Positions 38,080 to 47,173 of a stretch of 64,000 nucleotides of DNA are shown here, piece after piece. Origin of the DNA: Streptomyces diastatochromogenes (GTDB lineage Bacteria > Actinomycetota > Actinomycetes > Streptomycetales > Streptomycetaceae); NCBI GenBank assembly GCA_026913215.1, contig JAPTYK010000001.1, positions 4,712,001 through 4,776,000 on the forward strand. The letters run 5' to 3'. Each line of letters begins with the position of its first letter. Positions within the stretch are counted from its first letter, which is position 1. The position numbers and the translations under genes are program-made. Below the pieces are notes generated by a model. The model did not search any database, was not told the DNA's origin, and saw only the letters and a list, made by a program, of their open reading frames with translations.

Positions 38080-38640
38080 ATGACGTCGATGAACGGCCGG
38101 AGCCTGCTGGAACTGATCGGCGGGGCCGACGAACGAGGGCTGGCCGCGGCCGGACTCGCCTGCCTCGACCGCTGTCTGCCGCTGCTCGCCCCCGACCGGG
38201 CCGACGCCCTGCGCCCCGTGTGGGCCGCCGTCGCGCGCGGCGACGGGGCCGCCTGGGGCGAGGCCGTCGCCAAGGCCCGCGTCGAGCTCGACGCCGACGC
38301 CACGGAGGACGCCGGGGCCGTACGCGGGATGCTCGTGCGGGCCCCGGCGGACTGGACCGCCGAGGCCCTGCGCGCCTGGGCCGCCGACTGCTCCGTCACG
38401 GCCCTCGCCCTGCACGGGCGGTACGACGCGGCCGGAGCGCCCGACGGTCTCGTCGAGCGCTGCCGGGCCGGGGACGCGGACGGCGCGGGCCCGCTGCTCG
38501 CGGGAGAGCTCCGCCGTCAGCAGGCCGTCCTCGAAACGGCCGCCCACGGCCCGACCGGACTGCGCCGGGCGCGTGAGCTCTCCGTCGAGGGCGGCCGGGT
38601 GCTGCGCGCGGTCGTCTCCCGCCGGGCCCGCACCGCCTGA
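38080..38640 (+). CDS. Hypothetical helical protein
   Basis: 186 residues, Ala/Arg/Leu-rich, mostly helical (for example LLELIGGADERGLAAAGLAC and RAWAADCSVTALALHGRYDA). RBS GAGGAGG before the first ATG; a second Met lies 9 bases in. I recognise no domain. It lies between a DUF4328 gene and the convergent Clp-N protein. Confidence 0.6.
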   Translation: MTSMNGRSLLELIGGADERGLAAAGLACLDRCLPLLAPDRADALRPVWAAVARGDGAAWGEAVAKARVELDADATEDAGAVRGMLVRAPADWTAEALRAWAADCSVTALALHGRYDAAGAPDGLVERCRAGDADGAGPLLAGELRRQQAVLETAAHGPTGLRRARELSVEGGRVLRAVVSRRARTA

Positions 38641-38663
38641 GGTGCCGCCCGGCCGTCAGGCCG

Positions 38664-39401
38664 TCAGGCCTCCGGGGCCGCGATGACGACCGAGGCGACC
38701 GCTTCCGCGATCTCCCGTTCCGCCGTGGCCTTGTCCAGGCCGAGTCCGCTCAGCACGCCCTTGCCGTCCTCGTGCTCCAGGAGGGCGAGGAGGATGTGCT
38801 CGGTGCCGACGTAGTTGTGGTCGAGGCGCAGGGCCTCGCGGAACGTCAGCTCCAGGACCTTCTTCGTGTGCGCGTCGAACGGGATCAGGGCCGGGATCTT
38901 CTCGGCCCGCGCCGGCAGGGTCGGGGTCACGGCGTCGCGCACCGCCTCCTCCGTCACGCCGTGCCCGGTCAGCCAGCGCATGGCGAGGCCCTCGGGCTCG
39001 GCGAGCAGGCCGAGGGTGAGGTGACCGGTCAGGACCTGGTCGTGCGAGGCGGTCCGGGCCTCCTCCTGCGAGGCCACGACCACCTTCCGGGCGCGGGGGG
39101 TGAAGCGGCTGAACCCGGCGTTCGGGTCCATCTTCTCCGCGTCCGGCTCCTTGGGGACGAAGCGCTTCTGGGCCGCCTGGCGGGTGACCCCCATGCTGCG
39201 TCCGATGTCGGTCCAGGAGGCGCCGGAGCGCCGGGCCTGGTCCACGAAGTGGCCGATGAGGTGGTCGGCGACGTCGCCGAGGTGGTCCGCCGCGATGACG
39301 GCTCCGGAGAGCTGTTCGAGTGCGTCCGGGTGGACCTTCTTGATCGCTTCGATGAGTTCGTCGAGACGGACGGGGATGTTCGGGCCGACTGGATTCGTCA
39401 T
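38664..39401 (-). CDS. Clp N-domain protein with N-terminal HTH
   Basis: 245 residues. An N-terminal helix-turn-helix (SGASWTDIGRSMGVTRQAAQKRF) is joined to two ClpA/C-type N-repeats: FTPRARKVVVASQEEARTAS with LTGHLTLGLL, and FDAHTKKVLELTFREALRLD with VGTEHILLALLEHEDG. There is no AAA domain, so it is not an unfoldase; it may be an adaptor or a regulator that senses Clp substrates. The GTTGACA/TGTCAAC sites right before its start suggest autoregulation. Confidence 0.85.
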   Translation of the reverse strand: MTNPVGPNIPVRLDELIEAIKKVHPDALEQLSGAVIAADHLGDVADHLIGHFVDQARRSGASWTDIGRSMGVTRQAAQKRFVPKEPDAEKMDPNAGFSRFTPRARKVVVASQEEARTASHDQVLTGHLTLGLLAEPEGLAMRWLTGHGVTEEAVRDAVTPTLPARAEKIPALIPFDAHTKKVLELTFREALRLDHNYVGTEHILLALLEHEDGKGVLSGLGLDKATAEREIAEAVASVVIAAPEA

Positions 39402-39405
39402 GAGG

Positions 39406-39449
39406 CAACCTTAGGTTGACACCTCTCCACTGTCAACGGTCGGTTGACA
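39406..39449. promoter_or_regulatory. GTTGACA operator cluster upstream of the Clp-N/HTH gene
   Basis: Three GTTGACA half-sites: 39415-39421 (+), 39431-39437 (as TGTCAAC) and 39443-39449 (+). The last two form a perfect 7-bp inverted repeat spaced by 5. A separate palindrome CAACCTTAGGTTG (39406-39418) overlaps the first. The cluster begins 4 bp from the ATG, so binding would block the promoter. Confidence 0.65.
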
Positions 39450-39477
39450 CCCAAAGGGCGTACTTCTCCCCGGCGGA

Positions 39478-39570
39478 CGAGAGGTCGCGAGAAAGAGTGA
39501 GAAAGAGCGAGGGAGAGCGAGGAAGGAGCGAGGGAAGGCGAGGAAGCGCGAGGGAGGGAGGGGCGCGAGG
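39478..39570. repeat. GAGCGAGGGA purine-rich tract
   Basis: An almost uninterrupted G/A run on the + strand made of GAGAAAGAG, GAGGGAGAGCGAGGAAGG and similar units. It lies in a 500-bp region without a gene between the Clp-N protein and the ECF sigma factor. Such tracts can form triplex or bend DNA; no coding frame here looks real. Confidence 0.6.
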
Positions 39571-39593
39571 CGCGAAAATGAGGGGAAATGGGA

Positions 39594-39637
39594 GACGACC
39601 GGGGCCGCCACCCCCCACAGGAGAGGCCCCGGTCGTC
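39594..39637. terminator. Strong 13-bp hairpin in the divergent intergenic region
   Basis: GACGACCGGGGCC and GGCCCCGGTCGTC pair perfectly around an 18-base loop. It lies between two divergently transcribed genes, where no terminator is needed, so it may end a small RNA or act as a leader structure of the sigma-factor transcript. The rest of 39638-39903 shows no gene; a TTGCAAGTTGCA repeat lies near 39757. Confidence 0.5.
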
Positions 39638-39903
39638 GTCCGCGGAGCCGCAGCACGACTCCGTACTCCTAACAGCGCCAGGGGTGCGGTTTCTGTCACA
39701 CCTTTCCGCGCGCTTCTTCCGCCCGCTCCTCCGCGCGTCGCCCCGGCCGCACGAAGGTTGCAAGTTGCACAAAGACCCCGGACCGCGTGGACGCGACGCC
39801 GCGACACCACGTAGCGTGCAGGTGCGCGAGGCTGCGTGGCGGTCGTGACCAGCCGCGATGACACGGGGCGCGACCACGTCACCGACGAACAGGGTTTAGG
39901 GGA

Positions 39904-40556
39904 GTGCTGGGGGACGACGCGGAGCTGACGGCCGCGGTGCTCGCTGCGCAGGACGGGGACGAAGACGCCTTCCGTACTGTGTATCGCGCCGTGCACCCCG
40001 GCTGCTCGGCTACATACGCACGCTGGTCGGCGACGGGGACGCCGAGGACGTCGCCTCCGAGGCCTGGCTCCAGATAGCCCGAGACCTCGACCGCTTCGAC
40101 GGCGACGCGGACCGGTTCCGCGGCTGGGCGGCCCGCATCGCCCGCAACCGCGCCCTCGACCACGTCCGGATGCGCGGTCGCCGCCCCGCCACGGGCGGCG
40201 ACGAGACCGAGCTCGCCGACAAGCCCGCCGACTCCGACACGGCCGGCGAAGCCCTGGAGGCCCTCGCCACCGGCGACACCATGCACCTGATCGCCCAGCT
40301 CCCGCAGGACCAGGCCGAGGCCGTCGTCCTGCGCGTCGTCGTCGGCCTCGACGCCAAGAGCGCCGCCGACACCCTCGGCAAACGCCCCGGCGCCGTGCGC
40401 ACCGCCGCGCACCGGGGCCTCAAGAAGCTCGCCGAGCTCCTCGGGGTCGACGGCGGACCGGACGGGCAGGACGGCATCGGCACGGCCGTCGTCCCGCTGG
40501 ACGGAGTTCCTCCGCAACGCGGTCGCGTGCCGGGGCCCGTGGCCCCGGCGGTGTGA
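39904..40556 (+). CDS. ECF RNA polymerase sigma factor (one frameshift)
   Basis: About 218 residues. Sigma-2 region: VYRAVHPRLLGYIRTLVGD, AEDVASEAWLQIARDLDRF and FRGWAARIARNRALDHVRMR. Sigma-4 region: QLPQDQAEAVVLRVVVGLDA with SAADTLGKRPGAVRTAAHRG. One C is missing in CACCCCGG near 40000. GTG start. Thirty-four bases downstream begins a membrane protein that is its likely partner or anti-sigma factor. Confidence 0.9.
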
Positions 40557-40590
40557 CGCAATCACGTCCGCGTACGCAGAAGGACATGTG

Positions 40591-41785
40591 ATGGCCGACG
40601 AGCGGTACCAGTGGCTCGATCAGGAGGCCGCGGAGCGGCTGCTCCGCGGCGAACCGGTCGAGGCCGTCGACGATCACGCCCGCGTCCAGGCCGAACGCCT
40701 CGCCGAGGCCCTCGGCACGGCCCGCGTCCCGGCCGTCCCGCCGTCCGCCCGCACGGAACTTCCCGGCGAGGCCGCGGCGCTCGCCGCCTTCCGCGCGGCC
40801 ACCGCCGAGCGGACCGCCGCCGTCGCCGTCACCGCCGCGTCGGCGTCCGCCGTCGCGCCCGATTCCGCCTCCGATGCCGCCTCCGCCTCCGCCTCCGCGT
40901 CCGCCGGCCGTACCGGCGCCGCCGAGCTGGGGCGGGTGCGGCTCGCGCCGTCACCGACCCGGCGCGCCGCTGGGGACGTTCCGTGCGGTACGGGCTGGCC
41001 GCCGCGGTCGCCGCCGTCACGGTCGGCGGCGTCGCCGTCGCCGCCGGTACGGGCGTGCTGCCGCTGGTCGGCCCGGCGCCCGCCAGCTCCGTCACGGCCG
41101 CGCGGACGGCGGACCCGCAGCTCTCCGAGGACCCCGGCATACGCCGGGACCCCGGGACGCCCACGACGGACCCGAGCGGCGGCGACCCCACGCCCGGCTC
41201 GTCCCCTCGGCCGACTCCTGGTCCACGGCCCCGACCCCGCAGACCCCGGACGGACACGGCACGCTCACCACCGGCCCGGACACCCCGAAGCCGGACAGGA
41301 GCCCCGACGGCCGGGGCGACACGCACGGCGGCGGCTCGTCGGAGGCCCGCGAGAGGCCCTCCAGGCCTGCCGCTCCTACCGCACCGGCCGGCTCGACGCC
41401 ACCGGCCGGCAGCAGATCACGAACGCCCTGCGCGACGGCGAGACCCTGCGCGGCTACTGCGACCGGATCCTCTCCGGCGGCACCGGCACGCCCACGGAGA
41501 ACGACCAGGACGACTCCCGGCCGGCGGCAAGGGCGGCAAGGGAGGCAAGGGAGGCCAGGGCGACTCGGGGACACCTCCGACGGCGGCCACAAGGGCGGCT
41601 CGAACAGCACGTCCAACGGCACCTCCAACGGCACGTCGAACGGCGCCTCCGGACGCGGCGGCCAGAACGGCGACACCGGGAACCGGGCCGCGAGCAGCAC
41701 TCCCGAGCCCGGCTTCCCGGCCGGGATCACCCTCGCGCTGCCCGCCGGAATCACCGCCGAAGCACGCCTTCCGCTCGGGGTGTAA
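40591..41785 (+). CDS. Sigma-factor-linked membrane protein with Ser/Gly/Pro-rich exterior (several frameshifts)
   Basis: An N-terminal cytoplasmic part (YQWLDQEAAERLLRGEPVEA) ends in Ala/Ser repeats. Next come one transmembrane segment (YGLAAAVAAVTVGGVAVAAG) and a long Pro/Thr/Gly/Asn-rich exterior. The exterior contains an ordered island, LQACRSYRTGRLDATGRQQI then LRGYCDRILSGG, with two Cys. The tail has SNGT repeats. About five single-base losses move the frame in the same direction each time. Position after an ECF gene suggests a signal sensor or anti-sigma role (inference); no zinc anti-sigma motif is seen. Confidence 0.68.
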
Positions 41786-41929
41786 CACTTTTCGGACCGT
41801 CGGCGCAGTAAGAAGTGCCGACTGGTCATCGGCCGCGCAGAGAGCCGGGGTTCCCCCCGTACCTACGGCTCCGCGCACCCGGCGCGGGTGGGACACGTTC
41901 CCCCGGTCCCACCCGCGCCCCTTCCTCTC

Positions 41930-42795
41930 CTACCAGTGGACGACGACCTTGTCGCCGACCTTCACCTCGTCGAAGAGGGCGGAGAGCTTGGCCCGGTCCC
42001 GGACGTTGACGCAGCCGTGTGAGGCGCCGGCGTAGCCGCGGGCCGCGAAGTCCGCCGAGTAGTGCACGGCCTGGCCGCGGCTGAAGAACATCGCGTACGG
42101 CATGGGCGTGTGGTAGATCGTCGACGTCCAGTCCTTCGCCTTCCACTCGACCTTGAAGAGGCCCTCGCGGGTCGGCGTGTTCTCCGAGCCGAAGCGGACG
42201 TCCATCGACGAGACGACCTTGCCGTCGATCATCCAGGCGAGCGTCCGGCTCTCCTTGCTGATGCACAGCACCCGGCCGGTCATGCACCGCGGGTCCGGGG
42301 TGTCCAGCTTGTTCGTCGTCGCGGGCTTCAGCTCGTCGGCGGTCGGCTTCCGGGTCACGGAGAGCAGCGTCTGCCAGGTCTTCCCGTCGACCGAGCCCGT
42401 CTCCGGCAGCCCCCGGCGCGCCTGGAACTTCCTGACGGCGCCCGCCGTCATCGTCCCGTAGAAACCGGTGGGGGCCCGGTCGAAGAAGTCGAGCTGCCGC
42501 AGCCGCGCCTGGAGCTCGCGGACCTGCTCGTTCTCGTCCCCGTCACCCAGGAGGGGCTTCGGCGCGGCCGTCCCCGAAGGAGTGGCGGTGGCGGTGGGGG
42601 CGGTGGAGGACGGCGACGGCGGCTTGGCGTCCGTGGTGGGCGAGGCGCTGGGCGCGGCCGAACTCGGCGCGGGGCCGTGCCCGTACCCGTGCCCGAAGGA
42701 CCGGTGCCGGACGCGTCCGGCGTACAGCCGGCGGCGAGTGCCACCGCCACCGCTGCCAGCACCACTCTGTGTATGACGGACGAAGACCGCTTCAT
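41930..42795 (-). CDS. L,D-transpeptidase lipoprotein with peptidoglycan-binding domain (one frameshift)
   Basis: Lipobox (LAAGC), a Ser/Thr/Pro linker, and a peptidoglycan-binding repeat (VRELQARLRQLDFFDRAPTG, MTAGAVRKFQARRGL). The YkuD catalytic domain follows, with the active-site motif SHGCVNVRD. It forms 3-3 cross-links or anchors proteins in the wall. The frame changes near 42680 in the linker. Confidence 0.88.
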
Positions 42796-42923
42796 CGTTT
42801 CCCCGGGTGTGTCGTGTGTACCTAGGGATGCTTCCCGCGCGCGTACGGTTGCGCACCTGGGGCGCGGACCGCGCATCCTGTTCTGAGCGACCTGTCCCAC
42901 CTGTCCAGAGGGAGGCACCACGC

Positions 42924-44504
42924 ATGGCGCGCGAGTCGGAGTCGGGGCTGCCCATCGAGCCGGTGTACGGGCCGCAGGCCCTGGACGGCTGGGATCCCGC
43001 CGAGAGGCTGGGCGAGCCGGGCGCGTACCCCTTCACGCGCGGCGTGTACCCCTCCATGTACACCGGGCGGCCGTGGACCATGCGGCAGTACGCCGGCTTC
43101 GGCACCGCCGTCGAGTCCAACGCCCGCTACAAGCAGCTCATCGCCAACGGCACCACGGGCCTCTCGGTCGCCTTCGACCTGCCGACCCAGATGGGCCACG
43201 ACTCCGACGCCCCGATCGCGCACGGCGAGGTCGGCAAGGTCGGCGTCGCCATCGACTCGATCGACGACATGCGGGTGCTGTTCGACGGGATCCCGCTGGA
43301 CAAGGTCTCCACGTCGATGACGATCAACGCCCCCGGCGCGCTCCTCCTGCTCCTGTACCAGCTGGTCGGCGAGGAGCAGGGCGTCCCGGCGGAGCAGTTG
43401 ACCGGCACGATCCAGAACGACGTGCTCAAGGAGTACATCGCGCGGGGCACGTACATCTTCCCGCCGAAGCCCTCGCTGCGGCTGATCGCGGACGTCTTCA
43501 AGTACTGCCGGGCCGAGATCCCCAAGTGGAACACCATCTCGATCTCCGGCTACCACATGGCCGAGGCCGGGGCCTCGCCCGCGCAGGAGATCGCGTTCAC
43601 CCTGGCCGACGGCATCGAGTACGTCCGCACGGCCGTCGCCGCCGGCATGGACGTCGACGACTTCGCGCCCCGGCTCTCCTTCTTCTTCGTGGCCCGCACG
43701 ACGATCCTGGAGGAGGTCGCGAAGTTCCGGGCGGCCCGCCGGATCTGGGCGCGGGTGATGAAGGAGGAGTTCGGCGCGGAGAACCCCAAGTCGCAGATGC
43801 TCCGCTTCCACACCCAGACCGCCGGCGTGCAGCTCACCGCCCAGCAGCCCGAGGTCAACCTCGTCCGGGTCGCCGTCCAGGGCCTCGCCGCCGTCCTCGG
43901 CGGCACGCAGTCCCTGCACACCAACTCCTTCGACGAGGCCATCGCCCTGCCGACGGACAAGTCCGCCCGCCTCGCCCTGCGCACCCAGCAGGTCCTGGCG
44001 TACGAGACGGACGTGACCGCCACCGTCGACCCCTTCGCCGGCTCCTACGTCGTCGAGAAGATGACGGACGACGTCGAGGCCGCGGCCCTGGAGCTGATGG
44101 GCCGGGTCGAGGAGATGGGCGGCGCGGTCGCCGCGATCGAGCGCGGCTTCCAGAAGAACGAGATCGAGCGCTCGGCGTACCGGATCGCGCAGGAGACCGA
44201 CAGCGGCGAGCGGGTCGTCGTCGGCGTCAACCGCTACACCATCGACGTCGAGGAGCCCTACGAGCCGCTCCGCGTCGACCCCGCCATCGAGGCCCAACAG
44301 GCCGCCCGCCTCGCCCGCCTCCGCGCCGAACGCGACAAGGCTGCCGTGGACACGGCCCTCGCCGCCCTGAAGAAGGCCGCCGAGGGCACCGACAACGTCC
44401 TCCCCCCGATGAAGGCCGCCCTCAAGGCCCGCGCCACCGTCGGCGAGGTCTGCGACGCCCTGCGCTCGGTCTGGGGCACCTACGTCCCGACCGACGCGTT
44501 CTGA
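42924..44504 (+). CDS. Methylmalonyl-CoA mutase-family large chain, no B12 domain
   Basis: Intact 526-residue adenosylcobalamin mutase barrel without the C-terminal cobalamin-binding domain, so it needs a separate small subunit. By comparison with known mutases, the selectivity positions read Tyr in WTMRQYAGF and Arg in PKPSLRLIADVF. These are the methylmalonyl-CoA type, whereas isobutyryl-CoA mutases have Phe/Gln and hydroxyisobutyryl-CoA mutases Ile/Gln. Other landmarks are TGLSVAFDLPTQMGHDSD and ISISGYHMAEAGA. GGAGG RBS. A strong terminator follows. Confidence 0.88.
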   Translation: MARESESGLPIEPVYGPQALDGWDPAERLGEPGAYPFTRGVYPSMYTGRPWTMRQYAGFGTAVESNARYKQLIANGTTGLSVAFDLPTQMGHDSDAPIAHGEVGKVGVAIDSIDDMRVLFDGIPLDKVSTSMTINAPGALLLLLYQLVGEEQGVPAEQLTGTIQNDVLKEYIARGTYIFPPKPSLRLIADVFKYCRAEIPKWNTISISGYHMAEAGASPAQEIAFTLADGIEYVRTAVAAGMDVDDFAPRLSFFFVARTTILEEVAKFRAARRIWARVMKEEFGAENPKSQMLRFHTQTAGVQLTAQQPEVNLVRVAVQGLAAVLGGTQSLHTNSFDEAIALPTDKSARLALRTQQVLAYETDVTATVDPFAGSYVVEKMTDDVEAAALELMGRVEEMGGAVAAIERGFQKNEIERSAYRIAQETDSGERVVVGVNRYTIDVEEPYEPLRVDPAIEAQQAARLARLRAERDKAAVDTALAALKKAAEGTDNVLPPMKAALKARATVGEVCDALRSVWGTYVPTDAF

Positions 44505-44539
44505 CCGATTCCAGCTGTTGAAACCTAAAGCGGAATGTC

Positions 44540-44578
44540 GTACCGGTGTGCGGCCGTACCGGTAAAACACTCCGCTTC
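44540..44578 (+). repeat. Left copy of direct repeat flanking an accessory block
   Basis: GTACCGGTGTGCG, then a 14-bp insert, then ACACTCCGCTTC. The same two blocks (12 of 13 and 12 of 12 identical) occur joined at 47902-47926, directly before the LysE ATG. Confidence 0.55.
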
Positions 44579-44593
44579 TGACCAACGGCAAGG

Positions 44594-44631
44594 CCACGGC
44601 CCCGCTCCCGACCAGGGACGCGGGGCCGTGG
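44594..44631 (+). terminator. Terminator after the mutase gene
   Basis: Perfect 12-bp stem CCACGGCCCCGC / GCGGGGCCGTGG with a 14-base loop, followed by CACGCTTTG. It lies 90 bp after the mutase stop. Confidence 0.75.
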
Positions 44632-44690
44632 CACGCTTTGAGATCATGGCGCGGCCCCGGTCGGGGGTCCGGCCAGGCGCGATGACGCGG

Positions 44691-44837
44691 CTACAGGGCA
44701 GGCTGGCCGCTACCCGGGCATGTCTCGGTACCCGTGCCGGCGCGCTGGTGCATGGCCGTCGGCTGGCCGGGCTCGGCACCCACGCCGGCGCCGCAGACAG
44801 GGCAGCTTCCCTCGCACATGCCGGGGTCGAATCGCAT
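44691..44837 (-). CDS. Small Cys-rich protein (zinc-ribbon-like)
   Basis: 48 residues starting MRFDPGMCEGSCPVCGAG, with a further Cys in TGTETCPGSGQ, so four Cys that could hold one zinc. A perfect AGGAGG lies 8 bases before the ATG, which strongly supports expression. Unknown role; it is in the accessory block. Confidence 0.62.
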   Translation of the reverse strand: MRFDPGMCEGSCPVCGAGVGAEPGQPTAMHQRAGTGTETCPGSGQPAL

Positions 44838-44913
44838 GATCAGTTCCTCCTGTGTGTAGGTGGTGCTGACGGTGGTGCGATGTGCGCTCCCCGGCCGTGT
44901 GACCGGGGAGGGT

Positions 44914-45321
44914 CTAGAGGTGGCGCGCGAAGATTCGCGAGCCATCGTGGAAGTCGATGGTCATGCCGCGCTGTGCGCCTGCCTCGGGGGTGAGGGACCA
45001 CCGGGCGATGGCGCGAATCTCCGGGCACTCGGCCCCAGCGAGAACGGCTGCGAGCCACGCCTCGGGCGAATCGGCGGTGGCCGGGTCGCCCATGGCCGGC
45101 GCCGGAGTGCCCGTCACCGGCTCGTCGGTGAATCCTTCGTGCTTCGCCCCGTCGGGGAGCTGCCCCATGAACTGCCACTGGCTTTCGCCGCTCGCCGTCG
45201 TGATGGCCAGGCCGAACGGCCGCTTGGTGTCGCCGGCCTCGGCGAGGGTCTGCACCCGGACGATGCCCGGGGCGTTCTTGGCGAGGTCGAGGACGTAGTC
45301 GGTGAATCGCTGGGGGCGCAT
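44914..45321 (-). CDS. Hypothetical protein of the accessory block
   Basis: 135 residues with GAGGAAATGATCACAA before the ATG. Segments RFTDYVLDLAKNAPGIVRVQ and FGLAITTASGESQWQFMGQL look like a mixed alpha/beta fold. The end is GMTIDFHDGSRIFARHL. I recognise no family. It lies upstream of the Cys-rich protein on the same strand, 76 bp apart. Confidence 0.6.
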   Translation of the reverse strand: MRPQRFTDYVLDLAKNAPGIVRVQTLAEAGDTKRPFGLAITTASGESQWQFMGQLPDGAKHEGFTDEPVTGTPAPAMGDPATADSPEAWLAAVLAGAECPEIRAIARWSLTPEAGAQRGMTIDFHDGSRIFARHL

Positions 45322-45459
45322 TTGTGATCATTTCCTCTCGTGGCGGCCCGCCCATCCTATGGACCCGGCGCGGGTGCCGAGGGCCGTCACGGGGTGATGC
45401 CGAAGGCGAGCGCGACGAGCGCGAGCCGCCGGGTGTGCGACCACGGCCCGAGGAGCCCG

Positions 45460-45784
45460 TCACTGGAGCCGGGCCCAGTCCTTGAGGGCTCCCTGCCCCC
45501 GCTGCGGGCGCCGGCCCTCAGGGAGGGCTTTCATGCCAACGGCCAGGTTGGCGCAGTGCGTCAACAGCTCGTCCGTCATCTTGGCGAGCTCCACATCTAC
45601 GGGTTTTCCGTACGTGGCCAAGGCCCTGTTGATGAGGCGGAGCGCCACATCCTCGGCCTGCTTCCTCGACGGGGTCGGCGGCCTGGAGGAGGAGCGCTCC
45701 GAGGTGCACCTCGACCGTCGGGTCGGCCGGTCCGGTGTGCTCGATCTGCTCGCGCATCAGGTGCTCCGTCCGTTTGAGGGGCAT
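45460..45784 (-). CDS. Hypothetical helical protein (frameshifted)
   Basis: The readable parts are PLKRTEHLMREQIEHTGPAD and, after a frame change near 45655, ALRLINRALATYGKPVDVEL with TDELLTHCANLAVGMKAL. Together about 107 helical residues. The frame step here needs two added bases or one removed, unlike most breaks in the window. It starts 143 bp from the divergent XRE-type regulator and may be its target. Confidence 0.5.
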
Positions 45785-45927
45785 CTGCTCGTTCTCTGCA
45801 CGCCCCTGCGGCCTGAGGTCGATGATGTGTGAGCACCGCACTGAGCGGACAGGCCATCGAGCGGCCACGCATGGCCACGTTGCGGCCATGGCCCCAAGGG
45901 ACCGCGATGACACCCCACACTGGCGGC

Positions 45928-47171
45928 ATGAGCCGCAACGACGCCTTGCGTGCCGCCCGCTCGCGGGTCGGCTGGAGGTCGGCCGAGGCCGCTGCCCGCG
46001 CACTCCAGGCCCACGGGCAGCGTCTGCTCGACAGCACGCATTTCACGGTGTCGCCGAGGACTTGGCGCCGCTGGGAGGGCGCCGAGCCCGGATGGCCGCC
46101 GGAGGAGACCGCGCTCGTCCTTCACGACGTGTTCGGGCGGTGGCCGGAGGACCTCGGCTTCACGACCCCGCCGGGCTGGATCCGGCCCGAGCACCGCGAA
46201 GAGACCACCGTGCAGCAGCAGTCCTTTCTCCACGTCACCGCAGCCGCCCTCGTCCCCGGACCGCTCGCACCACAGCAGGTCGACCCGGCCCTCGTCCAGT
46301 ACTTCCAGGACCAACTGGATGGGCACTACCGGGCCGACATGCTCCTCGGCCCCACGACCTCATCGGCACCCTCGGGCCGCAGTACCAGCTCATCGACAAG
46401 CTCACCCGCAGCGCGACAGGCGAGACTCGGCGCGGCCTGCTCCGCGTCGGCGCCGCCTACGCGGCGCTCGTCGGCTGGCTCTACCAAGACGCCGGCGACC
46501 TCAGCGCTGCCGCGTTCTGGCGGGGCATCACCCAGGAGGCAGCCCTCAGGGCCCGCGACCCGCACCTCATCGGCTACGCCATGGTCAACAGTGCGCAGGT
46601 CCGTACCGACCTCGGCGACGGGGCCGGCGTCGTCGACCTGTGCGAGGCCGCTCTCGACGAGCCGTCCGCCGTCGTGCCGAAGATCCACGTCATGGCCATG
46701 CAGCAGCAGGCCCACGGGGCGAGCCTGCTGCACGATCGGGCCGAGGTCGACCGGCTGATCGGCGAGGCCGAGCGGCTCCTGCCCCGAGTCGATGACGACC
46801 TGCCCTGGGGCAACGCCTGCCGCCGGACGCCCGGGTACCTGGAGGTGCAGCGGGCCACCTGCTACGGCCGGCTCGGGCTCGGCGCCGAGGCGAGTGACCT
46901 GTGGTCGCAGGTGCTCGCCGTCGTCCCGACCACCGCGCGACGTGACCGGGGCGTCTACATGGCACGGCACGCGACCGCAGCCGCGACTGCGCGGGAGCCG
47001 GAGCAGGCGGTAGAGATCGCCCGGGACGTCGCCGTGATCGCCGTGGAGACTGGCTCCGCGCGGATGCGTCGCGAACTGGCCACCCTGGAGCGGGCCATGA
47101 GGCCGTGGCAGGATGCCCCGGTCGGGCGGGACCTCACCGAGGCCCTCGCCCCCGTGACCGAGGGGAGCTGA
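45928..47171 (+). CDS. XRE-like regulator with TPR-type C-terminal region (one frameshift)
   Basis: N-terminal helix-turn-helix region (MSRNDALRAARSRVGWRSAE, then FTVSPRTWRRWEGAEPGWPP) followed by about 300 residues of helical repeats such as LVGWLYQDAGDLSAAAFWRG and YLEVQRATCYGRLGLGAEAS. This design is common among Streptomyces signal-responsive regulators. One base is missing near 46358, before DLIGTLGPQYQLIDKL. It ends 2 bp before the pterin dehydratase gene. Confidence 0.78.
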
Positions 47172-47173
47172 CC

